Shown in pieces: positions 9,471 to 17,738 of a stretch of DNA of 64,000 nucleotides (position 1 is its first letter; every line of letters starts with the position of its first letter). The notes beneath the pieces were generated by a model. The model was not told the DNA's origin. It saw only the letters and a list, made by a program, of their open reading frames with translations, and made no database searches. Where the stretch lies: contig JACYLN010000015.1 in NCBI GenBank assembly GCA_015272515.1, positions 1-64,000 of the forward strand, in the 5' to 3' direction. The stretch is from Leptolyngbyaceae cyanobacterium C42_A2020_001 (GTDB lineage Bacteria > Cyanobacteriota > Cyanobacteriia > Leptolyngbyales > Leptolyngbyaceae). Both the position numbers and the translations under genes were made by a program.

Positions 9471-11456
9471 ATGTTGCTTTGCTTGCGGATCGAAAACTTT
9501 GCCCTGGTAGACCGTTTGGATCTGGAATTGGGAAAAGGGCTAACCGTGCTCACAGGTGAAACAGGAGCCGGTAAGTCAATTATTCTGGATGCGCTAGATG
9601 CGGCGTTGGGTGGGAAGGTAACTGGGCGGGCAATTCGGACGGGAGCCGAAAAAGCCCTGATTGAAGCCACCTTTCAGCTTGATGAGGAATTGAAGGACTG
9701 GTTGAACCACCAGTCAATTGGATGTGAGACAGGAACGCTGGTATGCAGTCGAGAGGTAGTTGCTAATACCACCAGTCAGCGCAGTCGCTCACGGGTCAAT
9801 GGGGCATTAGTGAATAAGCAACAGATGGAGGAGTTGCGCGATCGCTTAGTAGAACTGACCGCCCAGGGGCAAACTGTGCAGATTGGGCAACCCGCTCTCC
9901 AACGTGAATGGCTCGACTGCTACGGGGGCACAACCCTACTTAAACAACGAGAAGCTGTAGCAGCAGCGTTTACAGCATATCAGCAGGCAACCCAAGCACT
10001 CGAAAATCGACGACGAGCAGAACAGCAGCGCTTGCAGCAACTAGATCTGTTTGACTATCAATTGCGGGAGTTAAACGCTGCTAATCTGGACGATCCCGAC
10101 GAACTAGACTTGTTAGAACAGGAAGCGAAACGCCTCAGCCACAGCGTTGAACTTCAGCAACAAAGCTACGTTGTGTATCAAGCCCTATACCAGAACGACA
10201 ACGATGCCGAAGCCGAAACCTGCACAGATTTACTCGGCAAGGCAGAAAACATTCTGCAAGATATGGTGGAATACGATACCCAACTGCGACCAATTTTGGA
10301 GTTGGTTACAGCGGCACTGGCACAGGTGGAAGAAGCTGGACGCGAGATCAATGCTTATGGCGAGAGCATTGAAGCTGATCCCCAACGATTGCAAGAAGCA
10401 CAGGTGCGGATCGCAGAACTGAAGCAGGTCTGCCGCAAATATGGTCCCACTTTAACAGAGGCGATCGCCATGCGCGATCGCCTGCAAGAAGACCTGCTAG
10501 AGCTAACCGGAGGCGGGCAATCCGTTGAAGAACTAGAACAAGCAGTGCAAACTTGTCATGAAACCTTGATCCAAGCCTGTACTGAACTTACTAATCTGCG
10601 GCAAACAGCAGCAAAAGACCTGGAAACTCGGTTGGTGAATGAACTCAAACCGCTGGCAATGGAAAAAGTCAAGTTTGAAGTGGGCATCACGCCTTGCCCT
10701 CCTTCTGCCACAGGTGCCGATCAAATTACCTACCTGTTTAGTCCCAACCCTGGAGAACCTTTGCAACCGTTGACCGAAATCGCATCGGGCGGAGAAATGA
10801 GCCGATTTTTGCTGGCACTTCAGGCGAGTTTTTCTCAGGTTGACTCAGTAGGCACGCTGGTCTTTGACGAAATTGACGTAGGCGTATCCGGACGGGTAAC
10901 GCAAGCGATCGCCGAAAAGCTATACCAATTGAGCCAGCATCATCAAGTCCTCTGTGTCACCCACCAACCAATCGTAGCAGCAATGGCAGATCATCATTTC
11001 CGGGTGAGCAAACACCTGATTGGAGCCAACGGAGAGACAGCAAGCACCCCTCTAGAAAATGGCAATGGGTACAAGGCAAAAGGAAAACGGCAGAAGGCAA
11101 AAGGGAGGAATCAGGAGTCAGGAGTCACAAGTCAAGAGTCAGAAGAGATTCATCCCCCCCCCTGCTCAGCCCCCATCCCCTCCGCTTCCCCGCCCGATGC
11201 TGTGCGAACTGTAGTGCGAGTAATGCCCCTGACCGATGAACAACGGAAGCAGGAACTTGCATTGTTAGCAGGTGGACAAACGGCTGAAGAAGCCAGCAGT
11301 GTAACTGATGCAGCAGCTTACGCCTTTGCAGAATCGTTGTTGGCTCAAGCAGCACATTTACGGCAAGCCCCTTCCGCGATCGCGCCTACGTCACCCGTTT
11401 TAGAACCTGCCACAAAAGCCCGATCCGCTCGCTCGAAAAGTACAAAGAGAAGGTAG
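9471..11456 (+). CDS. recN: DNA repair protein RecN
   Basis: SMC-like ATPase acting in double-strand-break repair by recombination. The N-terminal Walker A is GETGAGKS (about residues 30-37), followed by a long coiled-coil hinge region at about 150-400. The C-terminal ABC signature is IASGGEMSRFLLAL, with Walker B as TLVFDEIDVGVSG and the switch region VTHQPIVAAMADHHFRV. ATG 9471 is preferred over the GTG two codons earlier because RecN proteins begin close to the LCLRIENFAL strand. About 30 residues at roughly 534-565, after the last ATPase motif, are Lys/Gln/Glu/Ser-rich low complexity. They are encoded by tandem aggcaaaag and caggagtcag units (11071-11160), an in-frame intergenic-type repeat. 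The C-terminal tail is longer than usual. Confidence 0.96.
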   Translation: MLLCLRIENFALVDRLDLELGKGLTVLTGETGAGKSIILDALDAALGGKVTGRAIRTGAEKALIEATFQLDEELKDWLNHQSIGCETGTLVCSREVVANTTSQRSRSRVNGALVNKQQMEELRDRLVELTAQGQTVQIGQPALQREWLDCYGGTTLLKQREAVAAAFTAYQQATQALENRRRAEQQRLQQLDLFDYQLRELNAANLDDPDELDLLEQEAKRLSHSVELQQQSYVVYQALYQNDNDAEAETCTDLLGKAENILQDMVEYDTQLRPILELVTAALAQVEEAGREINAYGESIEADPQRLQEAQVRIAELKQVCRKYGPTLTEAIAMRDRLQEDLLELTGGGQSVEELEQAVQTCHETLIQACTELTNLRQTAAKDLETRLVNELKPLAMEKVKFEVGITPCPPSATGADQITYLFSPNPGEPLQPLTEIASGGEMSRFLLALQASFSQVDSVGTLVFDEIDVGVSGRVTQAIAEKLYQLSQHHQVLCVTHQPIVAAMADHHFRVSKHLIGANGETASTPLENGNGYKAKGKRQKAKGRNQESGVTSQESEEIHPPPCSAPIPSASPPDAVRTVVRVMPLTDEQRKQELALLAGGQTAEEASSVTDAAAYAFAESLLAQAAHLRQAPSAIAPTSPVLEPATKARSARSKSTKRR

Positions 11457-11505
11457 AAAGTCAAAGGCGCAAGACAGGGTATGGAGTTTGGGGTATCCAG
11501 AGAGG

Positions 11506-11567
11506 GTTTAGATTACCGATTTGAGATTGCAGAGTTTAGACTTTAGCTTGCAGATCAGCATTCTCCA
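11506..11567. repeat. Left arm of a ~62-bp inverted repeat flanking the cyclase gene
   Basis: This segment reads in reverse complement, with only about two differences, at 14764-14826 on the other side of the cyclase gene. Similarity continues weakly on both sides into CTCCACCCACC-type tracts. It may be an intergenic repeat family or a remnant of a mobile unit. The remaining bases of the 11457-12005 spacer hold low-complexity pyrimidine tracts (11568-11635), one doubtful ORF and the cyclase promoter region, with no recognised operator. Confidence 0.85.
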
Positions 11568-11705
11568 ACTTCTTCACTCCTCCACCCACCTCTACCCACT
11601 CCCCCTCTACCCACCCACTTCCCTTTCTCCACGATCCATAGAAATGTTGTGGATTTTATCAGCACGCAGAAATCCTATGCTTTAGTGATGCAATAGCGAT
11701 AATGT

Positions 11706-11921
11706 GTGACGCAGGATGGGTTAACTTCTACCAGTATTAGGCTAAAAGCCGAGCGTTACAGAATAACTCATATAGTTGATGGGAAAGGGTATTTGGGAAT
11801 GCTGACAATTGAACACAGAATCCACCTTAATAATGGTAGAAAACAGTACCCATCTTTTGGCATAGAGTGCCAAAATCATCCTAACGAGCCGCAGGTGAAA
11901 ACCGATTTGAGGAGTGTGTAA
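11706..11921 (+). CDS. Doubtful small ORF, 71 residues
   Basis: An open frame with a GTG start and no convincing ribosome-binding site lies between recN and the cyclase gene. The product is basic and polar (for example RIHLNNGRKQYPSFGIEC), with no signal peptide, membrane segment or family that I recognise. Composition is protein-like and codon use is not obviously aberrant, but the length is within what chance gives. It is listed because the 549-base spacer has no other gene. It may be a fragment of an older gene. Confidence 0.2.
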   Translation: MTQDGLTSTSIRLKAERYRITHIVDGKGYLGMLTIEHRIHLNNGRKQYPSFGIECQNHPNEPQVKTDLRSV

Positions 11922-12005
11922 ATCCCAGTTGAACCCTCACCTGATAGCGTCATTGGCAGAAAGCGCTTCAACTTCACTGTTAACCTAACTTCTATCCCTA
12001 TCCCT

Positions 12006-14678
12006 ATGACTACCTCATCGCAGCATCTACCCGATCGCAATCAGAGAGACGCAGTGATCGACGTTCCGCACGTTGAGGTTGCAACTGTTCAGGCTGAGGT
12101 TGTTGTTCAACCGGAACCCACTGAATCTAATAGCTCCATCCCAATTTCCGAGGCTCCCTCCACCGGCGGGACATTGGTCACAACCAAAGGCAGTTTCTCA
12201 ACGTTTTTAGCACCACTCAAAAAAGACACCTTTAAAGAAGTGGTCACGGATGTTGAGCAGAAACTCAAAGTGGTTAATCAAACCCTGTCAATGCTCGATA
12301 ACTTGATGGATGCTCAAGGGTTTGATGCCATTCTGGACGAAATGCTACGCTCAATTACCTTGAAAACAGGCGAGCTTCTCAACGCCGATCGCTCCACCAT
12401 CTTTCTACTAGATGAAGATAAACACGAACTTTGGTCCATCGTTGCTAAAGATGAAAAAGGCAACAACCTGGAACTACGAATTCCAATGAACGCCGGAATT
12501 GCTGGAGAAGTGGCAACAAAACGGCAGGTTATTAATATTCCTTACGACTTTTACGATGATCCCCGTTCTGCCGCCGCCAAAAATTTTGACAAGAAAAATA
12601 ACTACCGCACCTACACGATGCTGGCAATGCCCTTGCTCAATGATGAGGGCAAGTTGGTTGCGGTGGTTCAGTTAATTAACAAACTAAAGCTGAATCAAGA
12701 TCCCGCCGCTCCTTTAGACGCAAAGATTGATTTGGGTGGTTTCACCGCCGAAGATGAGCAGGTGTTTGAGGAATTTGCGCCTTCTATTCGCCTGATTATT
12801 GAGTCTTCGCGCTCTTTCTATAGAGCAACCCAACAACAGCGGGCAGCCTCGGCATTAATGAAAGCAACCAAGTCTCTTAGCCAGAGCAGCTTAGATCTGG
12901 AGGACACCCTGAAGCGGGTGATGGAAGAGGCAAAGGAATTGATGCAGGCAGATCGCAGTACGCTGTGGTTGTTGGATCGCGATCGCGACCAGTTGTGGAC
13001 GAAGATTCCCATTGGAGGAGTACTGCAAGAAATTCGCATCCCAATGGGTGCAGGTTTTGCTGGGCAAGTCGCGACAACAGGAGAACCCCTCCTGATCCCG
13101 TTTGACTTGTACGACGATCCCAATTCCCAAACCTCTAAAGATACCGACCAAAAAACAGGCTACCGGACATGCAGTATGCTCTGTATGCCAGTGTTTAATG
13201 CCGATGGTGAATTAATTGCCGTAACCCAGTTGGTCAACAAAAAGCGGCAGGGAGACTATGCGGCTTATGATCCTAAAAATTACCCGGAGGCTCCCGAAGT
13301 TTGGCGGGCAAGCTTCAACCGCGGCGACCAGGAGTTTATGCAGGCGTTCAACATTCAAGCTGGCGTTGCGCTCCAAAACGCAAAATTGTTTGAGACGGTG
13401 CGGCAGCAAGAGCAGCTTCAGCGCGACATTTTGCGATCGCTCACCAACGGAGTCATCTCTACTGATAAAAATGGCAATATCATCGCCGCCAATGAAAGCG
13501 CTAAAGAACTCTTGGGGTTTGAGGAGCAGGCTCCATTACAAGGAATCCCTGTAATGGAACTGGTGAGAGTTGAGAAAAAAGACTTCAAAGGGTTTACTGA
13601 ATGTTTAGGAAAAGCACTTAACCCAGTCGAAAAAGAAGACCGAGAGCAAGAGTACGAAGACCTGACCCTGTATCCCGTCAAGGGCAACGAGCAGCACAGC
13701 GTCAACCTCTCCATCAGCACCATCGTGGATGCGAACGATAGCATGACCGTATCTGGCGCACTCGTAGTAATGGATGACATCAGCGACGAGAAACGTCTGA
13801 AAACTACAATGAGTCGTTATATGTCAGAAGACCTGGCAGAGCAGCTCATTAAAAGTGGAGAAGCCAAGCTGGGAGGCAAACGCATCCCGGCATCCGTCTT
13901 GTTCTCAGATATCCGCAGCTACACCACCATTACTGAAACCTTAACGGCAGAAGAAGTGGTGGAAATGCTCAATCGCTACTTTGAGCCGATGGTAGAAGCT
14001 GTATTTCGTCACAAAGGCACATTAGATAAGTACATTGGCGATGCCATTATGGCGGTGTTTGGCTCACCCCTACCGCTTGACAACCATGAATGGATGGCAG
14101 TACAAACGGCGATCGAAATGCGTCACCGCCTGGCAGAATTCAATGAAGCGTGGGTAGCAGAAGACCCCGATAAGTACAAGCCCATCCGCATTGGTATTGG
14201 AATTAATTCCGATGAAGTGATTAGTGGCAACATTGGTTCCAGTAAACGGATGGAATTCACCGCGATCGGCGACGGTGTGAACTTAGGTTCGCGCTTAGAA
14301 GGAGCCAGCAAACAATACGGCACTGACATTATTATTAGCGAAAACACGTATATTCCCTGTGCCGACAAGGTTTGGGCGCGAGAACTGGACTACATCAAAG
14401 TTAAAGGAAGAGATCAACCGGTCAAAGTTTACGAACTGGTAGGACTGCGGGAAGATCCCATCCCTGACGAGCAAAAGCGAATTATTGACCATTACCACAA
14501 AGCTCGTCACTACTATCTCGATCGCAACTTCCCACTGGCAATGGCAGAGTTTGGGCAAGTGCTCAGTATCGACAAAGACAACAAAGCAGCCAGCCTACAC
14601 CTGCAAAGGTGCCAGCACTGGCTGCAAAATCCCCCGAAAGATGATTGGGATGGCTCTTGGGCATTGACAGACAAGTAG
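12006..14678 (+). CDS. cyaB: Class III adenylate cyclase, GAF-GAF-PAS-cyclase-TPR (CyaB type)
   Basis: Soluble signalling enzyme making cAMP from ATP. Order of domains: a 90-residue disordered leader; GAF-A (about 95-260, with VVQLINKLKLNQD and a downstream TAEDE completing an NKFDE-type motif); GAF-B (about 290-460, VTQLVNKKRQGD); PAS (about 475-585); catalytic domain (about 620-815); and a C-terminal TPR-like hairpin (RHYYLDRNFPLAMAEFGQVL). The metal-binding aspartates are in VLFSDIRSYT and YIGDAIMAVFG. The substrate and transition-state region is SSKRMEFTAIGDGVNLGSRL. This is the architecture of Anabaena CyaB1/CyaB2, whose GAF pair binds cAMP in a positive feedback loop. Length 890 is usual. 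The gene sits alone between two arms of an inverted repeat. Confidence 0.93.
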   Translation: MTTSSQHLPDRNQRDAVIDVPHVEVATVQAEVVVQPEPTESNSSIPISEAPSTGGTLVTTKGSFSTFLAPLKKDTFKEVVTDVEQKLKVVNQTLSMLDNLMDAQGFDAILDEMLRSITLKTGELLNADRSTIFLLDEDKHELWSIVAKDEKGNNLELRIPMNAGIAGEVATKRQVINIPYDFYDDPRSAAAKNFDKKNNYRTYTMLAMPLLNDEGKLVAVVQLINKLKLNQDPAAPLDAKIDLGGFTAEDEQVFEEFAPSIRLIIESSRSFYRATQQQRAASALMKATKSLSQSSLDLEDTLKRVMEEAKELMQADRSTLWLLDRDRDQLWTKIPIGGVLQEIRIPMGAGFAGQVATTGEPLLIPFDLYDDPNSQTSKDTDQKTGYRTCSMLCMPVFNADGELIAVTQLVNKKRQGDYAAYDPKNYPEAPEVWRASFNRGDQEFMQAFNIQAGVALQNAKLFETVRQQEQLQRDILRSLTNGVISTDKNGNIIAANESAKELLGFEEQAPLQGIPVMELVRVEKKDFKGFTECLGKALNPVEKEDREQEYEDLTLYPVKGNEQHSVNLSISTIVDANDSMTVSGALVVMDDISDEKRLKTTMSRYMSEDLAEQLIKSGEAKLGGKRIPASVLFSDIRSYTTITETLTAEEVVEMLNRYFEPMVEAVFRHKGTLDKYIGDAIMAVFGSPLPLDNHEWMAVQTAIEMRHRLAEFNEAWVAEDPDKYKPIRIGIGINSDEVISGNIGSSKRMEFTAIGDGVNLGSRLEGASKQYGTDIIISENTYIPCADKVWARELDYIKVKGRDQPVKVYELVGLREDPIPDEQKRIIDHYHKARHYYLDRNFPLAMAEFGQVLSIDKDNKAASLHLQRCQHWLQNPPKDDWDGSWALTDK

Positions 14679-14763
14679 GGGAGAGATGGAATTGAGGTTA
14701 GGGAAGGAATTGGAGATTGAGGATTGAAGATTGAAAATTGGGTAGATGGGTGGGTGGAGGAGG

Positions 14764-14826
14764 TGGAGAATGCTGATCTGCAAGCTAAAAATCTAAACTC
14801 TGCAATCTCAAATCGGTAATCTAAAC
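14764..14826. repeat. Right arm of the ~62-bp inverted repeat flanking the cyclase gene
   Basis: Reverse complement of 11506-11567 with one inserted base and about one substitution. It lies in the 190-base spacer between the cyclase stop and the convergent linker-like gene, next to GTGGGTGGAGG-type low-complexity sequence. In RNA from this region the two arms could pair across the 3.2-kb gene only if both spacers were co-transcribed. Confidence 0.85.
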
Positions 14827-14869
14827 TCCTCCCCCGATACCTATACCCTGCCTTTTGTCCCCTGACTGC

Positions 14870-15589
14870 CTATTTTCCTGAATTGACCATTGCCTGACGT
14901 AGCATCTCTTTTTGCTCGCGTGACAGGGTGGCAACAACTTCTTGCGGTGGAGAGTTGCGGAACAGTTGTAGAAGTTGAGACAGGTCATCCTGGGAAATTT
15001 GGGAGGCGATCGCTTCGTCTGCTTCGGGATGGCGACACACACCTGCATCACAGTTCAAGCCTAGTTGATGCCAATAAATTGTGGGAATGGATCGTCCCCG
15101 TTGACCGTTGTGTTCTTGATTAAGCAGAGACGACTCGGTGTAGGCTCTGGGCGATGGATAGTAGCGTTCGACTCGTGGATAGGGCACTGTGAAACAGCCA
15201 AACATTTTGCGGTACTCTTCAGAGTCGAGAATGGCGGTGATGAATTGGGCAACACCTTTGTGCATCAGAATTTCGCAGTAAAGCTTGATTTCGTCCTGAT
15301 TGATCGGTGCCCGTCCTAAAAAGTGTTTAAAGCACAACTCTAGAAATTTCATGTTAGATGAGTTGTGGTAGAAGCTATTGAGATAAACCTGAGAGTGCCC
15401 CAACTCTCTCAAAAACCGCCTCACTCCGATTTTGTCGCACAAAAAATCTTTCTCGGCTTTTGCCAGGTGTTTCCGCTCGTAAGTGTAAGGCTGGCGTTCT
15501 AGCACCTGATGGTAAATCTGTCGTAGTGCTATTTGGCGTTCTTCGGGTGTGGAATGGCGATTAACGGTAACAGGTTGAAAGGTATTCAT
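14870..15589 (-). CDS. Phycobilisome linker-domain protein (rod-core/CpcG-like), orphan
   Basis: 239 residues. Residues of about 15-150 form a PBS linker domain: RQIYHQVLERQPYTYERKHL, then LELCFKHFLGRAPINQDEI and SEEYRKMFGCFTVPYPR, which match the conserved core of CpcG/ApcE linker repeats. The C-terminal 90 residues are not a standard CpcG tail; they are acidic and end in a helical segment (LSREQKEMLRQAMVNSG). It lies 125 bases downstream of the phycobiliprotein-like gene on the same strand, so the two are probably co-transcribed. No other phycobilisome genes are near. It could be a core-associated or specialised antenna linker, or a regulator that has borrowed the fold. Domain secure; role unknown. 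Confidence 0.85.
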   Translation of the reverse strand: MNTFQPVTVNRHSTPEERQIALRQIYHQVLERQPYTYERKHLAKAEKDFLCDKIGVRRFLRELGHSQVYLNSFYHNSSNMKFLELCFKHFLGRAPINQDEIKLYCEILMHKGVAQFITAILDSEEYRKMFGCFTVPYPRVERYYPSPRAYTESSLLNQEHNGQRGRSIPTIYWHQLGLNCDAGVCRHPEADEAIASQISQDDLSQLLQLFRNSPPQEVVATLSREQKEMLRQAMVNSGK

Positions 15590-15714
15590 TGCAAAATCCC
15601 CAAAACTTAGGTGGAGAAGGGAAACCAGTCGGCGATCGCGCTCTTGCCACTTCAGAGGTGACTGTTTGCACGCAAATTAGAGGATCTGAGCAAGCCCAGA
15701 GGGGGGAATGGCAG

Positions 15715-16188
15715 CTAAGCGTGAGATTGCAGCGATTGCAAAATTAGATCCAGGTAGGGACGAACTAAATTGGCAGAAGCGGCAGGGAGAGAAGCCGCGA
15801 TCGCGGCTTGTAAATTGCGATACGCCAGGGAACAGTGCATATTGCGTTTATGTGCCAGCAGAATTGTATCCAGCCAAACCATCATCTGTTCTTTGAAAAA
15901 GAGTTCATCGTCTCGCAAGATGGCGATCGCAATGTACCGCAACACTTCGGTCATGTCGTACTTGCACCGCCCACCATGCTGTTGAATCAACTCTGGATAA
16001 GTATTGGCAAACTTACGAAGCGAAAAGAGCACGAGTTTTTCGCTGTATTCTCGAAGCAGATGATAAGTTTCTAGCCGAACGGCATAACTCTGAATATAGT
16101 GTTCTAACGGTTGAAGCTCCTGGGCATCTAAATATCGTCCATCGGCTTCCACAATGTTTTGACTTAACGTGTAATTCAACGTTTGCAT
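15715..16188 (-). CDS. Phycobiliprotein-like protein with conserved chromophore Cys, orphan
   Basis: 157-residue globin-like phycobiliprotein, shorter at the N terminus than phycocyanin or allophycocyanin subunits (about 161). The segment GGRCKYDMTEVLRYIAIAIL aligns with the chromophore helix of true subunits (CLRDMEIILRYV type). Cys75 and Asp78 correspond to the bilin-binding Cys84 and Asp87, so bilin binding is plausible. Flanking sequence is divergent, with Lys-Tyr between Cys and Asp and a distinct loop HKRNMHCSLAYRN. There is no partner alpha or beta gene; the only neighbour is the linker-like gene downstream. It is divergent from the NYN gene over 221 bases. Candidates are a minor allophycocyanin-class subunit or a sensory phycobiliprotein. 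Confidence 0.85.
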   Translation of the reverse strand: MQTLNYTLSQNIVEADGRYLDAQELQPLEHYIQSYAVRLETYHLLREYSEKLVLFSLRKFANTYPELIQQHGGRCKYDMTEVLRYIAIAILRDDELFFKEQMMVWLDTILLAHKRNMHCSLAYRNLQAAIAASLPAASANLVRPYLDLILQSLQSHA

Positions 16189-16354
16189 AGGGTGTCCAGG
16201 AATTCTTCCTATTTTTCAGACTGCCCTGACACAACTGCGAGAAAACGTTTTGCAGCGATTCTCAAACTATCGACAAGTTTCTTAACTCTGGGAGTAAATT
16301 AATCGATCGTTGCTCGTTGCAGCGCTTGGTTCTCTTCACTAAATTGGGTAGAGT

Positions 16355-16375
16355 AAGATAAACTTGACTTATCTT
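16355..16375. promoter_or_regulatory. Inverted repeat AAGATAA-N7-TTATCTT, candidate operator
   Basis: Perfect 7-bp inverted repeat centred between the divergent phycobiliprotein-like and NYN genes, 35-55 bases before the NYN start. Its spacer includes TTGAC, which could serve as a -35 element for NYN. The placement suits a regulator of the divergent pair, but no known motif is matched. Confidence 0.35.
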
Positions 16376-16409
16376 TCAGTAATTTACAAAATTTTAAGCT
16401 TTTTCTCTA

Positions 16410-16961
16410 ATGTCACGTTCCACACCCCAGGCACTATTGCTAGTGGACGGCTACAACGTCGTCGGGTGTTGGCATGACTTGAAGAAAGTTCGTGACTCAG
16501 ACGGCTTAGAAGAAGCTCGACGGTTACTGATCGAGTCGTTGATGAACTATAGCGCCTACCAGGGCTACGATACCCGTGTAGTATTTGATGCTCAGTATCG
16601 AGATTGCCCCAGTAATCGAGAAGTCATTACCAGCTTTCTTTCTGTTTGTTACACCGACTTTGGACAAACCGCTGACACCTACATCGAAAAAGCCTGCGCT
16701 GCATTTCGTAATGATCTTCGCAAATTTCACTCTCGCTTAATCGTTGCCACCAGCGATCGCGCCCAGCAATTAACCGTCGTGGGCTACGGAGCCGAATGCC
16801 TCTCAGCAGAACAGCTTGCTAACGAAGTAGATACTGTTGCCCTACAAGTTCGCCAGAAACGCAAGCCCACTAAAAAGCCAACCGGACGCTTCCTTGCCCA
16901 TGCCCTTGACCCCGCCGCTCAAAAGCGCCTATCGGAAATGCGGTTTGGCAAGGGCGGGTAG
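16410..16961 (+). CDS. NYN-domain ribonuclease (YacP/Rae1-like)
   Basis: 183-residue PIN-like NYN nuclease. The first strand carries the catalytic Asp in LLLVDGYNVVGCW (about residue 13). Further acidic residues are in VVFDAQYRD, ADTYIEKA and VATSDRAQQ, as expected for the metal site. The C terminus is basic (RQKRKPTKKPTGRF). Bacillus YacP (Rae1) cleaves mRNA on the ribosome; cyanobacterial orthologues are usually annotated only as NYN domain proteins. It is transcribed alone, with peroxiredoxin 80 bases downstream in the same direction and possibly read through. Confidence 0.9.
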   Translation: MSRSTPQALLLVDGYNVVGCWHDLKKVRDSDGLEEARRLLIESLMNYSAYQGYDTRVVFDAQYRDCPSNREVITSFLSVCYTDFGQTADTYIEKACAAFRNDLRKFHSRLIVATSDRAQQLTVVGYGAECLSAEQLANEVDTVALQVRQKRKPTKKPTGRFLAHALDPAAQKRLSEMRFGKGG

Positions 16962-17042
16962 CTGAATCAAAGATTTTTGCGATCGCCCAGGCGAAGGATG
17001 ACTGCTTGTAAACTTATATTAAGCAGTTATTCAGAGTTTTTT

Positions 17043-17591
17043 ATGTTTCTCAAATCGCTTCTCAGCCTGGTGCTGACCGTTGTCTTTACGCTAAGTGCCT
17101 ACCCATCTGCGGTGTCTGCTACACCCATGGGTGGAACACTACCAGAACTGCATAAACCTGCTCCAGAATTTACGCTACCTACGAATACAGGCGATGGCAC
17201 CATTTCCCTGGCGGACTATCGCGGGCAATGGGTGGTAGCTTACTTCTACCCCCGCGACTTCACACCTGGTTGCACCTTAGAAGCTCGTCGCTTCCAGGAA
17301 GACTTGCCAAAATACCTAGAACGAAACACTCAAATCGTAGGGATTAGCGTTGATGATGTTGATTCTCACGCAGAATTTTGCGATTCCGAAGGGTTGAAGT
17401 TTCCCTTATTAGCCGATGAAAATGGTGCCGTCAGCAAAGCCTATGGTGCCTGGTTGGCTCCCCTGTCGCTGCGTCATACTTACATCATTGATCCAGATGG
17501 CAACCTGCAAGCCGTTTTTACAGGAGTTCGCCCGGTAATTCATAGCGCTGAGGTGCTGGCAAAGTTGGATGAATTGCAAGGGCAAGGGTAA
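17043..17591 (+). CDS. Exported PrxQ/BCP-type peroxiredoxin lacking the usual resolving Cys
   Basis: Thiol peroxidase reducing hydrogen peroxide and alkyl hydroperoxides. ATG 17043 starts a clear signal peptide (MFLKSLLSLVLTVVF, cleavage near VSATPMG), which places the enzyme in the periplasm or thylakoid lumen; the earlier start at 16977 would bury it. The AhpC-TSA domain spans about residues 35-180. Peroxidatic Cys77 lies in FTPGCTLEARRF. Classic PrxQ has a second Cys five residues on, but Arg82 stands there, so the enzyme either acts as 1-Cys or uses the Cys in HAEFCDSEG. The catalytic Thr and the downstream Arg context are normal. Confidence 0.92.
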   Translation: MFLKSLLSLVLTVVFTLSAYPSAVSATPMGGTLPELHKPAPEFTLPTNTGDGTISLADYRGQWVVAYFYPRDFTPGCTLEARRFQEDLPKYLERNTQIVGISVDDVDSHAEFCDSEGLKFPLLADENGAVSKAYGAWLAPLSLRHTYIIDPDGNLQAVFTGVRPVIHSAEVLAKLDELQGQG

Positions 17592-17738
17592 GGAACTAGA
17601 AGGCGGAAGGTGAGGCGAGGAAGATGAGGGAGTGGGTGAGGAAGCGAGTGGGCGAGTGAAATTCCGTCTACTCACCTACCCATTCCCCATTCCCCATTCC
17701 CCTTCTACAATAGACTCAACCCAGATCACCATCTTTTT

